A stretch of 64,000 nt of DNA from contig CP048470.1 in assembly GCA_025559845.1 (NCBI GenBank), positions 534,001 through 598,000 on the forward strand. The letters are read 5' to 3'. A model generated the notes under the pieces. The model saw only the letters and a list, made by a program, of their open reading frames with translations. It searched no databases and was not told where the DNA came from. Numbering within the stretch: the stretch's first letter is position 1; each line of letters opens with the position of its first letter. Positions 49,052 through 57,616 of this stretch are shown here, in pieces. Source of the DNA: Agrobacterium tumefaciens (GTDB lineage Bacteria > Pseudomonadota > Alphaproteobacteria > Rhizobiales > Rhizobiaceae). Made by a program: the position numbers and the translations under genes.

Positions 49052-49840
49052 ATGAACGCCAAACTCGGACGTCTCACATTCGGCCTGACGATCACGCTGC
49101 TCTACCTCTTCCTGCTGGCGCCGATCATCGTCGTTCTCGTCATTTCCTTTGATACAAGGCAATATCTGGCCTTTCCGCCAGAGAGCCTGTCTTTCGGCTC
49201 CTATGCGAAGGTATTTGCCAACGCCAAGTTTATTGCCGCCTTCTGGCGAAGCCTCGGCATTGGTCTACTGGTCGGTTTTGTTTCGATCTTCGCCGGGCTT
49301 CTTCTATCGCTTGCGTTGTCGCGTTACGACTTCAAGGGCAAGGGCGCTATCAACTTCCTGATCCTTGCGCCCTTCCTCGTCCCACACATCGTGCTGGCCG
49401 TCGGCGTTATGCTTGTGCTGGGACCGCTCGGTCTACTCGACAGCTATACCGGCATTTTCCTTGCCCATCTCGGCATTACGACACCCTATACTGTGCGTAC
49501 GATCAGTATGAGCCTGATGGCAGTTGATCGCCGCATAGAAGAAGCGGCACTGGTCCATGGTGCCTCACCCGCAATGGTGCTCTGGCGCATTACACTGCCA
49601 TTGGTCAGACCTGGCCTGATTGCAGGTGCGGTCATCGCCTTCCTCATCTCTTTCGACGAAGCGACAATTTCTCTCTTCATCGTGTCGGTCAAATCTTCAA
49701 CGCTGCCGACGGAGATTTATCACTACCTCGAATATTCGACCGATCCGCAGATTGCGGCACTCTCGGTCATTCTCATCCTGATTTCCGTAGCCGTGGTCGT
49801 GGCTGTTGAACGGCTGATCGGTTTGCGCAAGGCATTGTGA
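49052..49840 (+). CDS. PotC-like ABC transporter permease
   Basis: This is a 262-residue permease with six membrane helices and an EAA loop (EEAALVHGASPAMVLWRITLPLVRPG). I prefer ATG 49052; GTG 49040 would overlap the upstream permease by 4 bp and is an alternative. It completes the importer. The esterase gene follows after 7 bp with GAGGAGACG as ribosome site. Confidence 0.92.
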   Translation: MNAKLGRLTFGLTITLLYLFLLAPIIVVLVISFDTRQYLAFPPESLSFGSYAKVFANAKFIAAFWRSLGIGLLVGFVSIFAGLLLSLALSRYDFKGKGAINFLILAPFLVPHIVLAVGVMLVLGPLGLLDSYTGIFLAHLGITTPYTVRTISMSLMAVDRRIEEAALVHGASPAMVLWRITLPLVRPGLIAGAVIAFLISFDEATISLFIVSVKSSTLPTEIYHYLEYSTDPQIAALSVILILISVAVVVAVERLIGLRKAL

Positions 49841-49847
49841 GGAGACG

Positions 49848-51359
49848 ATGACGATTGTCGAAACCACCGGAGGTGCCATAGGCGGATTTATCGAAAAGGG
49901 GATCCACTCCTTCCTGAGTGTCCCCTATGCAGCACCGATCACACCGGCGTTGCGTTTTGAGGCGCCGCAATCAGTCTCACCATGGCGTGGCATACGGGAC
50001 GCGACGACACTTGGTCCGGTCTGCCCGCAAATCCCGACATATGGGCCGGTAGGGACCGCAGCAACCTCGAAACTGATCTTTGGGACCGACTTTCTGACAC
50101 TTAACATTCGCACGCCAGATCCGGCCGGCAACGCACCAGTTCTGCTTTGGGTGCACGGTGGCGGTTATGCGGTCGGCTCAGCCAATGAGACTGTACTTCA
50201 AAGCGGCGCTTTCGCGGCTAGCGGCATTGTCGAGGTGACGGTGAATTATCGCCTCGGCGCGCTCGGCTTCCTCCATGTCGACGGCAAGCCGGACAATCGT
50301 GGATTGCTCGACATCATCGCGGCTTTGGAATGGGTGCGCGACAACATCGAACGTTTTGGTGGCGATCCCACCCGCGTGACTTTGGCAGGAAGATCTGCTG
50401 GTGGCTTTGCTGTTGCAACATTGATGGCCATGCCGGCGGCACATGGACTGTTTCATCGCGCCATGCCGCAAAGCGGCGCAAGCACGGCCATTGCATCACC
50501 CGATGACGCCAGAAAGCTGACGCAGCGTTTTGCCTCCGCGATGGCCGCCGACGAGAGCACGCTTGAAGAACTTCCGATCGGCCGGCTGCTCGAAATCCAG
50601 CGCGACCTCTGCAACGAATCCTACGAGCGACACGATTTCGAACGCGATGGATCGGCTGCCATGCTCGGTGTTCCATTCGTGCCCGTCATAGACGGCACGA
50701 GCCTACCGGAACACCCGGAATGCGCGGCGGCTGCAGGACGAACTGCACCTGTCCCGATGATGATAGGCTGCACAACGGCAGAGTATCTCACACATGCAAC
50801 GGCACAGCCGGAGATGGATTTCGATCTCTGCGCAGCACTGCTGCATGAACGAGTGCGGCCGTGTGGCCTCGACGGGCGCGGCATTGTCACACGTTACCGC
50901 CAGGCGCTTCCAGAACACAACCCACGCGGCATTTGGCGTGCGGTCGCTGGCGATCTCGTATTCCAGCTACCGGCTGTCCGGTTCGCCAGATTGCATGCCC
51001 GTGCGAACCCGGTTCTCAAATATCTCTATGGAGCGTTTGAAGCCCACGAACTCGGCGCTGCGCACGGCGCGGAAGTCGGTGCAGTCTGGTTCAGGGCTGG
51101 CCGTGACGAGAACGCTTTACCGGAACGTCAGCGCGTAACGGACGTGTCCTTCGCTGCTGCGATACACAATCTGTGGGCCGCTTTCATAAAGGATGAGCGG
51201 TCAGCGGCGGAGGAAATCGAATGGCCGTCTTACACCGAGCTGAACCCAGTCGTGCTTCAGCTGTCACCGGACGGATTTGTCGCCAAGATCGATCCCTTTG
51301 ATACGCGCACGGCTCTATGGACGAAGCAGACTGGCAAAGCAGACGACAACGCGGCATAA
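49848..51359 (+). CDS. carboxylesterase, type B family
   Basis: This 503-residue alpha/beta hydrolase is of the carboxylesterase/para-nitrobenzyl esterase family. The oxyanion segment is HGGGYAVGS, the nucleophile Ser183 is in GRSAGGFA, and the late His is in AHELGAAHGAE. No signal peptide is visible, so it acts in the cytoplasm. Being the last gene of the importer operon, it probably hydrolyses an ester in the imported compound or a breakdown intermediate. Confidence 0.9.
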   Translation: MTIVETTGGAIGGFIEKGIHSFLSVPYAAPITPALRFEAPQSVSPWRGIRDATTLGPVCPQIPTYGPVGTAATSKLIFGTDFLTLNIRTPDPAGNAPVLLWVHGGGYAVGSANETVLQSGAFAASGIVEVTVNYRLGALGFLHVDGKPDNRGLLDIIAALEWVRDNIERFGGDPTRVTLAGRSAGGFAVATLMAMPAAHGLFHRAMPQSGASTAIASPDDARKLTQRFASAMAADESTLEELPIGRLLEIQRDLCNESYERHDFERDGSAAMLGVPFVPVIDGTSLPEHPECAAAAGRTAPVPMMIGCTTAEYLTHATAQPEMDFDLCAALLHERVRPCGLDGRGIVTRYRQALPEHNPRGIWRAVAGDLVFQLPAVRFARLHARANPVLKYLYGAFEAHELGAAHGAEVGAVWFRAGRDENALPERQRVTDVSFAAAIHNLWAAFIKDERSAAEEIEWPSYTELNPVVLQLSPDGFVAKIDPFDTRTALWTKQTGKADDNAA

Positions 51360-51402
51360 GCCCCTAAAATAGAAGACGTGAATTCTCGTGGCGGAGCGAA
51401 AA

Positions 51403-52359
51403 ATGGTGTCTGATTATCTCGACACGCGGCAGTTGGAAGCCTTTGTTGCTGTCGTTTCCATTGGCAGCATAACCGGCGCCGCCAAGGCACTGGGGAAATC
51501 CCAGCCAGTCGTGACCAGGCTAATCCAGGATCTGGAGGGAGAACTCGGTTTCGCACTTCTGCATCGCAATGGTCCGCGGATAACCCCGACGGAAAAGGGC
51601 GTGGCGTTCTATTCGCAGGCCGAACTGTTTCTAAGCGGGCTGAAGACCATCAGCGAGCGGGCACGGCGTATCGAAGCCAGCCGTCCCACCTCGATTGAAG
51701 TTGCATCCATTCCCGCTATTGCCGCAAGCTTGCTGCCGCGCGCACTTGCAACGCTATCTCCCGAACGATTTCCCAACCACGTTCATCTGCAAAGTATATC
51801 CTCGGAGAACGTCGTGCAGGCGGTCGTTGCCGGAACGGCAGATCTCGGCGTGGTCAGCCTACCGCTCGACAATCCCGGCATCGAAGTTCATTGGTTGGGC
51901 GAAGTGCCCTGTGTCGCAGTTGTTGCAGAAGATCACCCGCTGGCCGACAAAAATGTACTTTCCGCCACCGACCTTTCCGGTCACCGGCTGATTGCCTCTG
52001 CCAACCCGTTCCGTCTCCGGATGCGGATCAACGAAGCCCTTGGCAAACATGGCGTCGAGCCGGCTTCTGTCATCGACAGCAACGCCACCTATGTTTCCCT
52101 CTCGCTTGCGCGTATGGGTCTTGGTATCGCCATCGTTGAGTCCGTTACGCTCTGGGGATTGCCTGTCCAGGGTGTGAAGGTCCTACCTTTGTCCTTCCGT
52201 ATCCCTTTCCAGTGGGGTCTGGTGACCGCAGCCGGTCGCCCAGCCATATCGGAAGTGGAACAGCTGGTGGCAGCGGCCCGCAGGATCGTTGCCGACATTC
52301 CCCATGCTGTGACCTATGATACGCTGGCGGAGGTGCCCGCAATCGACAGAGGCAACTAA
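51403..52359 (+). CDS. LysR-family transcriptional regulator
   Basis: This is a 318-residue LysR protein with an N-terminal helix-turn-helix (LEAFVAVVSIGSITGAAKALG, QPVVTRLIQDLEGEL) and a standard effector domain. I start it at ATG 51403, preceded by GGAG at the right distance; GTG 51388 is possible. It is 43 bp after the esterase gene on the same strand, so it may be transcribed with the monooxygenase-importer operon and regulate it. Confidence 0.88.
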   Translation: MVSDYLDTRQLEAFVAVVSIGSITGAAKALGKSQPVVTRLIQDLEGELGFALLHRNGPRITPTEKGVAFYSQAELFLSGLKTISERARRIEASRPTSIEVASIPAIAASLLPRALATLSPERFPNHVHLQSISSENVVQAVVAGTADLGVVSLPLDNPGIEVHWLGEVPCVAVVAEDHPLADKNVLSATDLSGHRLIASANPFRLRMRINEALGKHGVEPASVIDSNATYVSLSLARMGLGIAIVESVTLWGLPVQGVKVLPLSFRIPFQWGLVTAAGRPAISEVEQLVAAARRIVADIPHAVTYDTLAEVPAIDRGN

Positions 52360-52634
52360 CAACATCCTCTCCCCTGATCGCCAGCATCCAGAGCTAACAC
52401 TCTACGATCTCAATCCGCCTAAAATGCTGCAACCTGTTCCGCTAGATCGCGCCTGATTGCGATGACAACGTGAAGTTTAATTTCCATGTCCGCGGATGGT
52501 AGCTGGAAGACGACGCATGACGTCGGCTGGCAGCCGCCGCTCCATGCCTGAGCATCTGTTCGCATGATGCTACTCTTGCTTTCGGCGTGATAACGGCTAA
52601 CATGCCAGACAGGTTCTAACAAGTGAGGGCGGAC

Positions 52635-53375
52635 ATGGACGCTGCAAACACGACCGTACGTGGTGCATCGCTCGCGGCAACCATCAGCGCCGCGCTGCGA
52701 AAAGATTTGACAGAAGGCGTGTTTCGGCCCGGCGACAGACTGCCGAGCGAAAATGCCCTGACCCGTGAATATTCAGTCAGCCGGACCGTTGTGCGGGAGG
52801 CTATCGCCATTTTACGCGCCGATGGATTGGTGGAAGCAAGAAAAGGCGCCGGTATTTTTGCGCTTGAAACGAAGCCGAAACCCGATCAGCCGTTCAAGGA
52901 TCTGACGACACAGCGCATCTCATCCGTTATCGAGCTTCTCGAACTGAGAACGGTGTTCGAGGTGGAATCAGCCGGGCTCGCGGCATCGCGCCGGTCCGCG
53001 GCCCAGATCGAAGCGATCATTGATGCGCATCAACGTGTCGGAGACTGTCTGGCAACTGGAAGCCCAACCCGCGATGCGGATTTCGAACTTCACCTTGCCA
53101 TTGCCGAGGCGACGCAAAACCGCCGTTTCCCGGAATTTTTGCAACTGATACGGTCGGGTATCATACCGCGTGGCGAGCTTCAGGGCTCCGCACCTGGATC
53201 ACGACCCAAGGACTACAATCTTCATCTGCAGGAAGAACATGGGCTGATCGTCGAGGCGATCATTGAAGGCAATGCGACTGCAGCACGCGAGCGGATGCGC
53301 GCGCATCTTCGCGGCAGCCTTGAACGATATAATGTGCTTCTTCGTTCTCGGACGACAACACCCGAATCGTCCTGA
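52635..53375 (+). CDS. GntR-family (FadR/FCD type) regulator
   Basis: This 246-residue protein has a GntR winged helix (FRPGDRLPSENALTREYSVSRTVVREAI) and an all-helical FCD effector domain with EVESAGLAASR, DADFELHLAIAEATQN and EEHGLIVEAI, which hold the metal/ligand residues of this subfamily. FCD regulators commonly respond to sugar acids or carboxylates. It stands directly before a Dpp-type importer and near an acid-sugar dehydratase, so these are its likely targets. ATG 52635 is preferred over GTG 52623; the ribosome site lies in GAGGGCGG. Confidence 0.88.
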   Translation: MDAANTTVRGASLAATISAALRKDLTEGVFRPGDRLPSENALTREYSVSRTVVREAIAILRADGLVEARKGAGIFALETKPKPDQPFKDLTTQRISSVIELLELRTVFEVESAGLAASRRSAAQIEAIIDAHQRVGDCLATGSPTRDADFELHLAIAEATQNRRFPEFLQLIRSGIIPRGELQGSAPGSRPKDYNLHLQEEHGLIVEAIIEGNATAARERMRAHLRGSLERYNVLLRSRTTTPESS

Positions 53376-53772
53376 TTGTCTCCAGTAACTTCTGGCAAGA
53401 TAGGTCTATCTCGCCGGCATAGCGGCGCGCCCCGGAAACATCGCTATGAAGTGATCATACAAGTTGGCTCCTCGCTAGCGCCTCTTGGCGCTCCATCTAA
53501 AGGCGCGGCGAGATGATCTCCTGATTCCGAACCATCTTCGTGCAGTCACACCTGTTTTTCCGACGAAATCCCAGGCCCTCTCGCTCAATGCGAGCACCTT
53601 GGAAGTCATAGTTCTCAACTAATTTTTGCTCTACTACGCGACACCGCTCCGTTTCCGGCCGTCGGCGCGGCTTGACAGCTCCGACAACCTGTGACAGGTT
53701 TGCCATAATTGTCATACAGGATGGGAGCCTGTATCGCCCGCCTCTTAGGAGGTGAGGCCGCAGGGAGGAACC
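53376..53772. other. 397-bp intergenic region upstream of the Dpp-type importer
   Basis: No supported gene is present. A 72-codon minus-strand frame (53497-53715) has no recognisable family. The region holds a 6-bp-stem hairpin at 53477-53492 (AGCGCC/GGCGCT) without a T-run, a perfect palindrome at 53686-53700 and a TTGACA at 53672-53677. The permease has GGGAGGAACC just before its ATG at 53773. Confidence 0.5.
53686..53700. promoter_or_regulatory. 15-bp palindrome, candidate GntR operator
   Basis: AACCTGTGACAGGTT is a perfect odd-length palindrome centred on G53693, with a TGT-N-ACA core. It lies 73 bp before the importer start codon and downstream of a TTGACA, in a position where a repressor would block transcription. 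The FadR-type regulator gene is just upstream. Binding is inferred. Confidence 0.45.
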
Positions 53773-54795
53773 ATGTCAAAACGCCCCTTACGATTCTACG
53801 GTGCAGCCGGTCAGATTGGCACGATAGCTATAACGCTGCTCGGGCTACTGCTTCTGACCTTCTTCATCGGTCGGCTTATGCCGGCCGACCCGGTCCGCGC
53901 CATGATTGGAGAAGACGCCACCCGGGAAACCTATGAGCAGGTCTTCCGCTCGCTTGGCCTCGACCGTCCACTGTGGGAACAGTTCATTTACTATCTGGGC
54001 GATGTCTTTACCGGCAACTTCGGCACATCGATCCGTACCGGTCAGCCCGTCATTCAGGACATCCTGCATGTCATGCCAGCAACCATCGAACTGGCTACAT
54101 TTGCGATCCTGATCGGTGCGGGACTTGGCATACCGCTTGGCGTGATTGCCGCCGTCAACAAGGACCGCTGGCCGGATCACGTCGTACGCGTCTTCAGCCT
54201 TTTCGGTCACTCGATGCCGATTTTCTGGACCGGGATGATCGCTTTGATCGTCTTTTACGCCCATCTCGGCATCGTCGGCGGAAGTGGACGAATGGATCAG
54301 TTCTACATCGGACTTGTGGACGAACGGACAGGGTTTCTGTTGATCGACAGCCTGCTCGCCGGAGAGATGGATGTGTTCTGGTCTGCGGTTAACCACATCA
54401 TTCTCCCTGCCGCCCTGCTCGGTTATTCTTCCTCGGCCTACATCACCCGCATGACACGCAGCTTCATGCTCGATCAGCTCGGCCAGGAATATGTTACGAC
54501 GGCCCGCGTGAAGGGACTGTCCCAGAACCAGACCATCTGGCAACACGCCTTCATCAATATCCGCGTCCAGCTCGTCACGATTATTGCGCTGGCCTACGGT
54601 TCGCTGCTCGAAGGTGCCGTTCTGATCGAAACCGTGTTCGCATGGCCGGGCTTTGGCCAATATCTTACCAGCAACCTCATCACCGGCGACATGAATGCCG
54701 TGATGACCTGTGTGCTGATCGTCGGCGTCATCTTTATCGGATTGAACCTTCTGTCTGACGCCCTTTACCGTATCTTCGACCCGAGGACCCGCTAA
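53773..54795 (+). CDS. peptide/nickel-type ABC permease, DppB-like
   Basis: This is a 340-residue inner-membrane permease. It has an N-terminal helix, the conserved FIGRLMPADPVRAMIGEDAT periplasmic segment of DppB/OppB, four to five further helices and an EAA loop (ITRMTRSFMLDQLGQEYVTTARVKGL). Start ATG 53773 has an excellent GGGAGGAACC site; GTG 53752 is less likely. It begins a four-gene operon that lacks its own binding-protein gene; a matching binding protein is encoded convergently at 57617-59215. Confidence 0.92.
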   Translation: MSKRPLRFYGAAGQIGTIAITLLGLLLLTFFIGRLMPADPVRAMIGEDATRETYEQVFRSLGLDRPLWEQFIYYLGDVFTGNFGTSIRTGQPVIQDILHVMPATIELATFAILIGAGLGIPLGVIAAVNKDRWPDHVVRVFSLFGHSMPIFWTGMIALIVFYAHLGIVGGSGRMDQFYIGLVDERTGFLLIDSLLAGEMDVFWSAVNHIILPAALLGYSSSAYITRMTRSFMLDQLGQEYVTTARVKGLSQNQTIWQHAFINIRVQLVTIIALAYGSLLEGAVLIETVFAWPGFGQYLTSNLITGDMNAVMTCVLIVGVIFIGLNLLSDALYRIFDPRTR

Positions 54796-55682
54796 TGACC
54801 ACCCGTGCTGAAGCCACCGTGCGTCTGCCAGCCTCGCTGATCGCACTCAAAAACATCGTTCGTTTCCTGCTGAAAAGCCCGACCTCGGCATTCGGCCTCG
54901 CTGTCCTGTCGCTTCTGATCCTGACAGCGGTTTTCGCACCGTTGATTGCGACGCATGATCCTTACGCCCAGAACCTCGTCAACACGCTGCAGGCGCCCGG
55001 CAACGGCCATCTTTTCGGCACGGACGAACTGGGCCGCGACATCTTCAGCCGATTGGTCTGGGGTGCCCGGATCACGTTGACGATCATCTTCCTCGTCTCG
55101 ATCGTTGTCGGGCCTATCGGCCTGATCGTCGGCGCCACGTCCGGTTACCTTGGCGGCAAGGTCGACACCGTGATGATGCGCGTGACAGATATTTTCCTGT
55201 CGTTTCCAAGCCTCATCCTTTCGCTCGCCTTTGTCGCTGCACTTGGACCAAGCCTGAACAATGCGATCATAGCCATCGCACTAACGTCATGGCCGCCGAT
55301 CGCACGTCTTGCACGCGCCGAGGCAATGACCTTTCGCAACGCCGACTACATTTCTGCAGCGCGCCTGCAGGGTGCATCGTCGACACGCATCATCGTCAAG
55401 TCGATCATGCCCATGTGCCTGCCGTCGGTCCTCATCCGGCTGACACTGAACATGGCAACCGTAATTCTGACGGCAGCAGGCCTCGGCTTTCTCGGCCTCG
55501 GCGCTCAGCCGCCGTTGCCGGAGTGGGGTGCGATGATCGCGACCGGTCGCCGTTACATGCTCGATAGCTGGTGGCTGGTAACCTTCCCCGGCGTCGCGAT
55601 CCTGTCGGTGAGCCTTGCTTTCAACCTTCTTGGCGACGGACTGCGCGACGCGCTTGATCCCAAGCAGATGAACCGGAGATAA
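54795..55682 (+). CDS. peptide/nickel-type ABC permease, DppC-like
   Basis: This 295-residue DppC-type permease has the conserved LFGTDELGRDIFSRLVWGARITL and the EAA loop (ARLARAEAMTFRNADYISAARLQGAS), with six hydrophobic segments. Its ATG overlaps the previous stop by one base and the first ATPase gene begins 4 bp later. Confidence 0.92.
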   Translation: MTTRAEATVRLPASLIALKNIVRFLLKSPTSAFGLAVLSLLILTAVFAPLIATHDPYAQNLVNTLQAPGNGHLFGTDELGRDIFSRLVWGARITLTIIFLVSIVVGPIGLIVGATSGYLGGKVDTVMMRVTDIFLSFPSLILSLAFVAALGPSLNNAIIAIALTSWPPIARLARAEAMTFRNADYISAARLQGASSTRIIVKSIMPMCLPSVLIRLTLNMATVILTAAGLGFLGLGAQPPLPEWGAMIATGRRYMLDSWWLVTFPGVAILSVSLAFNLLGDGLRDALDPKQMNRR

Positions 55683-55686
55683 GGCG

Positions 55687-56523
55687 ATGGACAAGACAAT
55701 TCTCGACGTCGAAAACCTTCGTATCCGCTATGGCGGATCACCCGTCGATGCCGTCCGTGGCGTTTCTTTCACCCTTGGCCGTGAACGCCTCGGTATTGTC
55801 GGTGAGTCTGGCTCCGGCAAATCCACCGTCGGCCGTGCGCTTTTGCGACTTCTCCCCGGTGCGACGATTACCGCAGATACCCTGCGTTTCGATGGTCTGG
55901 ATCTCACTTCGCTCAGCGAAAAGGAGATGCTCAAGATCCGCGGCCGACGCATGTCGATGATCCTGCAGGACCCCAAATTCTCGCTGAACCCCATTGTTCG
56001 CGTTGGCGAGCAGGTTGCGGAAACCTACCTGCGGCACTTCAAATGCTCGAAGGCTGAGGCGCGAGAAAAAGCGCTCTCCATGCTCGACGCCGTCAAAATC
56101 CGCGATCCCAAACGGGTCTATGACCAATATCCGCACGAAATATCCGGCGGCATGGGTCAGCGTGTCATGATCGCCATGATGTTGCTGGCAGATCCTGACC
56201 TCGTCATTGCTGATGAGCCGACGTCCGCGCTCGACGTGACGGTGCGTCTCCAGGTGCTGAATATCCTCGACGGACTGGTACGCGATCGCGGCATTGGCCT
56301 TATCATGATCAGCCACGACCTCAATCTCGTTCGTAATTTCTGCGACCGCGTATTGATCATGTATGCGGGACGTATCGTCGAAACGATAGCCGCGAAAGAT
56401 CTTGAAAAGGCCACCCATCCCTATACCCGCGGCCTGCTGGCGGCCCAACCGAGGATTGGCGGCGCACGCGCGCCTCTTGCCATGCTCGATCGCCGTCCGG
56501 AATGGCTGGAGGAGAATGCCTGA
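55687..56523 (+). CDS. peptide ABC transporter ATPase, DppD-like
   Basis: This is a 278-residue ATPase. Walker A is GESGSGKST and Walker B is LVIADEPTSALD. The signature region reads EISGGMGQRVMIA, with Met in place of the more usual glutamine. The tail YTRGLLAAQPRIGG is typical of Dpp/Opp ATPases. It forms a heterodimer with the next ATPase, which begins at the last base of its stop. Confidence 0.92.
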   Translation: MDKTILDVENLRIRYGGSPVDAVRGVSFTLGRERLGIVGESGSGKSTVGRALLRLLPGATITADTLRFDGLDLTSLSEKEMLKIRGRRMSMILQDPKFSLNPIVRVGEQVAETYLRHFKCSKAEAREKALSMLDAVKIRDPKRVYDQYPHEISGGMGQRVMIAMMLLADPDLVIADEPTSALDVTVRLQVLNILDGLVRDRGIGLIMISHDLNLVRNFCDRVLIMYAGRIVETIAAKDLEKATHPYTRGLLAAQPRIGGARAPLAMLDRRPEWLEENA

Positions 56524-57284
56524 TGTCCGTTTCCGTCGAAACTCGTAATCTTTCCATCACCTTCGGCTTCGGTCCAACTGCAACCAAAGTCCTGCCCGAC
56601 GTCACCTTCAACGTAGCACCTGGCGAATGCTTTGGCCTCGTCGGAGAAAGCGGCTCCGGCAAATCGACGGTGCTACGCTGCATCTCGATGCTCAACGACA
56701 TATGGACTGGCGATATTCTGATCAATGGGAAATCGGTCAGGGATATGCCGCTGATCGAGCGCTGCAGGACGCTGCAAATGGTGTTTCAGGATCCCTATGG
56801 CTCCCTTCATCCGCGCCAGTCCGTTCGTACCGTTCTGAACGAACCGCTTGCCATCCACAAACTTGACGAACGCGAAGCCCGCATGCGCAAGGCCATCACT
56901 GACGTTGGCCTTCCCGTCTCGTTTCTTGACAGGTTCCCCCATCAGCTTTCTGGCGGGCAGCGCCAACGTGTGGCGATTGCCCGCGCTCTCATTCTCGAGC
57001 CGTCACTGTTGCTGCTTGATGAACCGACATCGGCACTCGACGTCTCCGTCCAGGCTGAAATCCTGAACTTGTTGCAGCGCCTACGGGAAGAACGGGGTTT
57101 CACCTACATTATGGTCACGCACGATCTGGCCGTCGTCGATCACATGTGTGACCGTTTCGCCGTCATGCTCCATGGTGAGATCACCGAGGTTCTCCCTCGC
57201 GAAGCAATCGCTGGCAACCAGGCCACCCACCCCTACGCGCGTGAACTGATCGGCGCATCGCTGGAGTATGAAGGCGCGCACTGA
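56523..57284 (+). CDS. peptide ABC transporter ATPase, DppF-like
   Basis: This 253-residue ATPase has Walker A GESGSGKST, signature LSGGQRQRVAIARAL and Walker B LLLLDEPTSALDVS. It is slightly shorter than many DppF proteins because it lacks the C-terminal peptide-transporter extension with cysteines. I start it at ATG 56523, behind GGAGGAGAATG; ATG 56502 is an alternative. It ends the importer operon, followed by a clear terminator. Confidence 0.92.
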   Translation: MSVSVETRNLSITFGFGPTATKVLPDVTFNVAPGECFGLVGESGSGKSTVLRCISMLNDIWTGDILINGKSVRDMPLIERCRTLQMVFQDPYGSLHPRQSVRTVLNEPLAIHKLDEREARMRKAITDVGLPVSFLDRFPHQLSGGQRQRVAIARALILEPSLLLLDEPTSALDVSVQAEILNLLQRLREERGFTYIMVTHDLAVVDHMCDRFAVMLHGEITEVLPREAIAGNQATHPYARELIGASLEYEGAH

Positions 57285-57338
57285 CCTACCAGTCGAGACC
57301 TCTCCTCGACGACTAACGAACAGTCTTCCTCCCCGATT

Positions 57339-57367
57339 TACCCGGCCTCTGTGCCGGGTATTATTTT
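57339..57367 (+). terminator. terminator of the Dpp-type importer operon
   Basis: TACCCGGC (57339-57346) pairs with GCCGGGTA (57353-57360) around a CTCTGT loop and is followed by TTATTTT. It starts 55 bp after the last ATPase gene. Confidence 0.75.
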
Positions 57368-57562
57368 GGCCGTCGTTTAAAGGCCAGCGTTTGAAGATGT
57401 CTGCTCTCTAGTGGAGGTCAGTCGTATCAGGCTCTGGGTTAAGCAGCGGAACGCGGGAACCAGCGAATGGATCATGACAAACTGCGCCGGGCCGAAGCCA
57501 CGTGTATCCTGTCGTTCTCTCTATGCGACAGAAATCCTGTTGAGTGCGGAAATGACAAAAGA

Positions 57563-57591
57563 AAAAGGCGTGTCCTGAGACACGCCTTTTC
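57563..57591 (-). terminator. terminator of the binding-protein operon
   Basis: AAAAGGCGTGTC (57564-57575) pairs perfectly with GACACGCCTTTT (57580-57591) around CTGA. On the minus strand the stem runs into TTTTTCTTTT. It lies 26 bp after the binding-protein stop. The A/T flanks make it usable from either side. Confidence 0.8.
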
Positions 57592-57616
57592 ATAACATTG
57601 CTCGTGACGCCGGTGA

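Larger units (their letters stand above)
57285..57616. other. 332-bp convergent intergenic region
   Basis: No gene is seen. It holds a terminator for the rightward importer operon (57339-57367) and one for the leftward binding-protein operon (57563-57591). Confidence 0.6.

Noticed and set aside
53497..53715. 72-codon minus-strand frame in the gap before the Dpp-type importer
   Set aside because: No ribosome site, no family that I recognise, and the composition (many Arg/Cys) does not resemble neighbouring genes. A decayed gene cannot be excluded.
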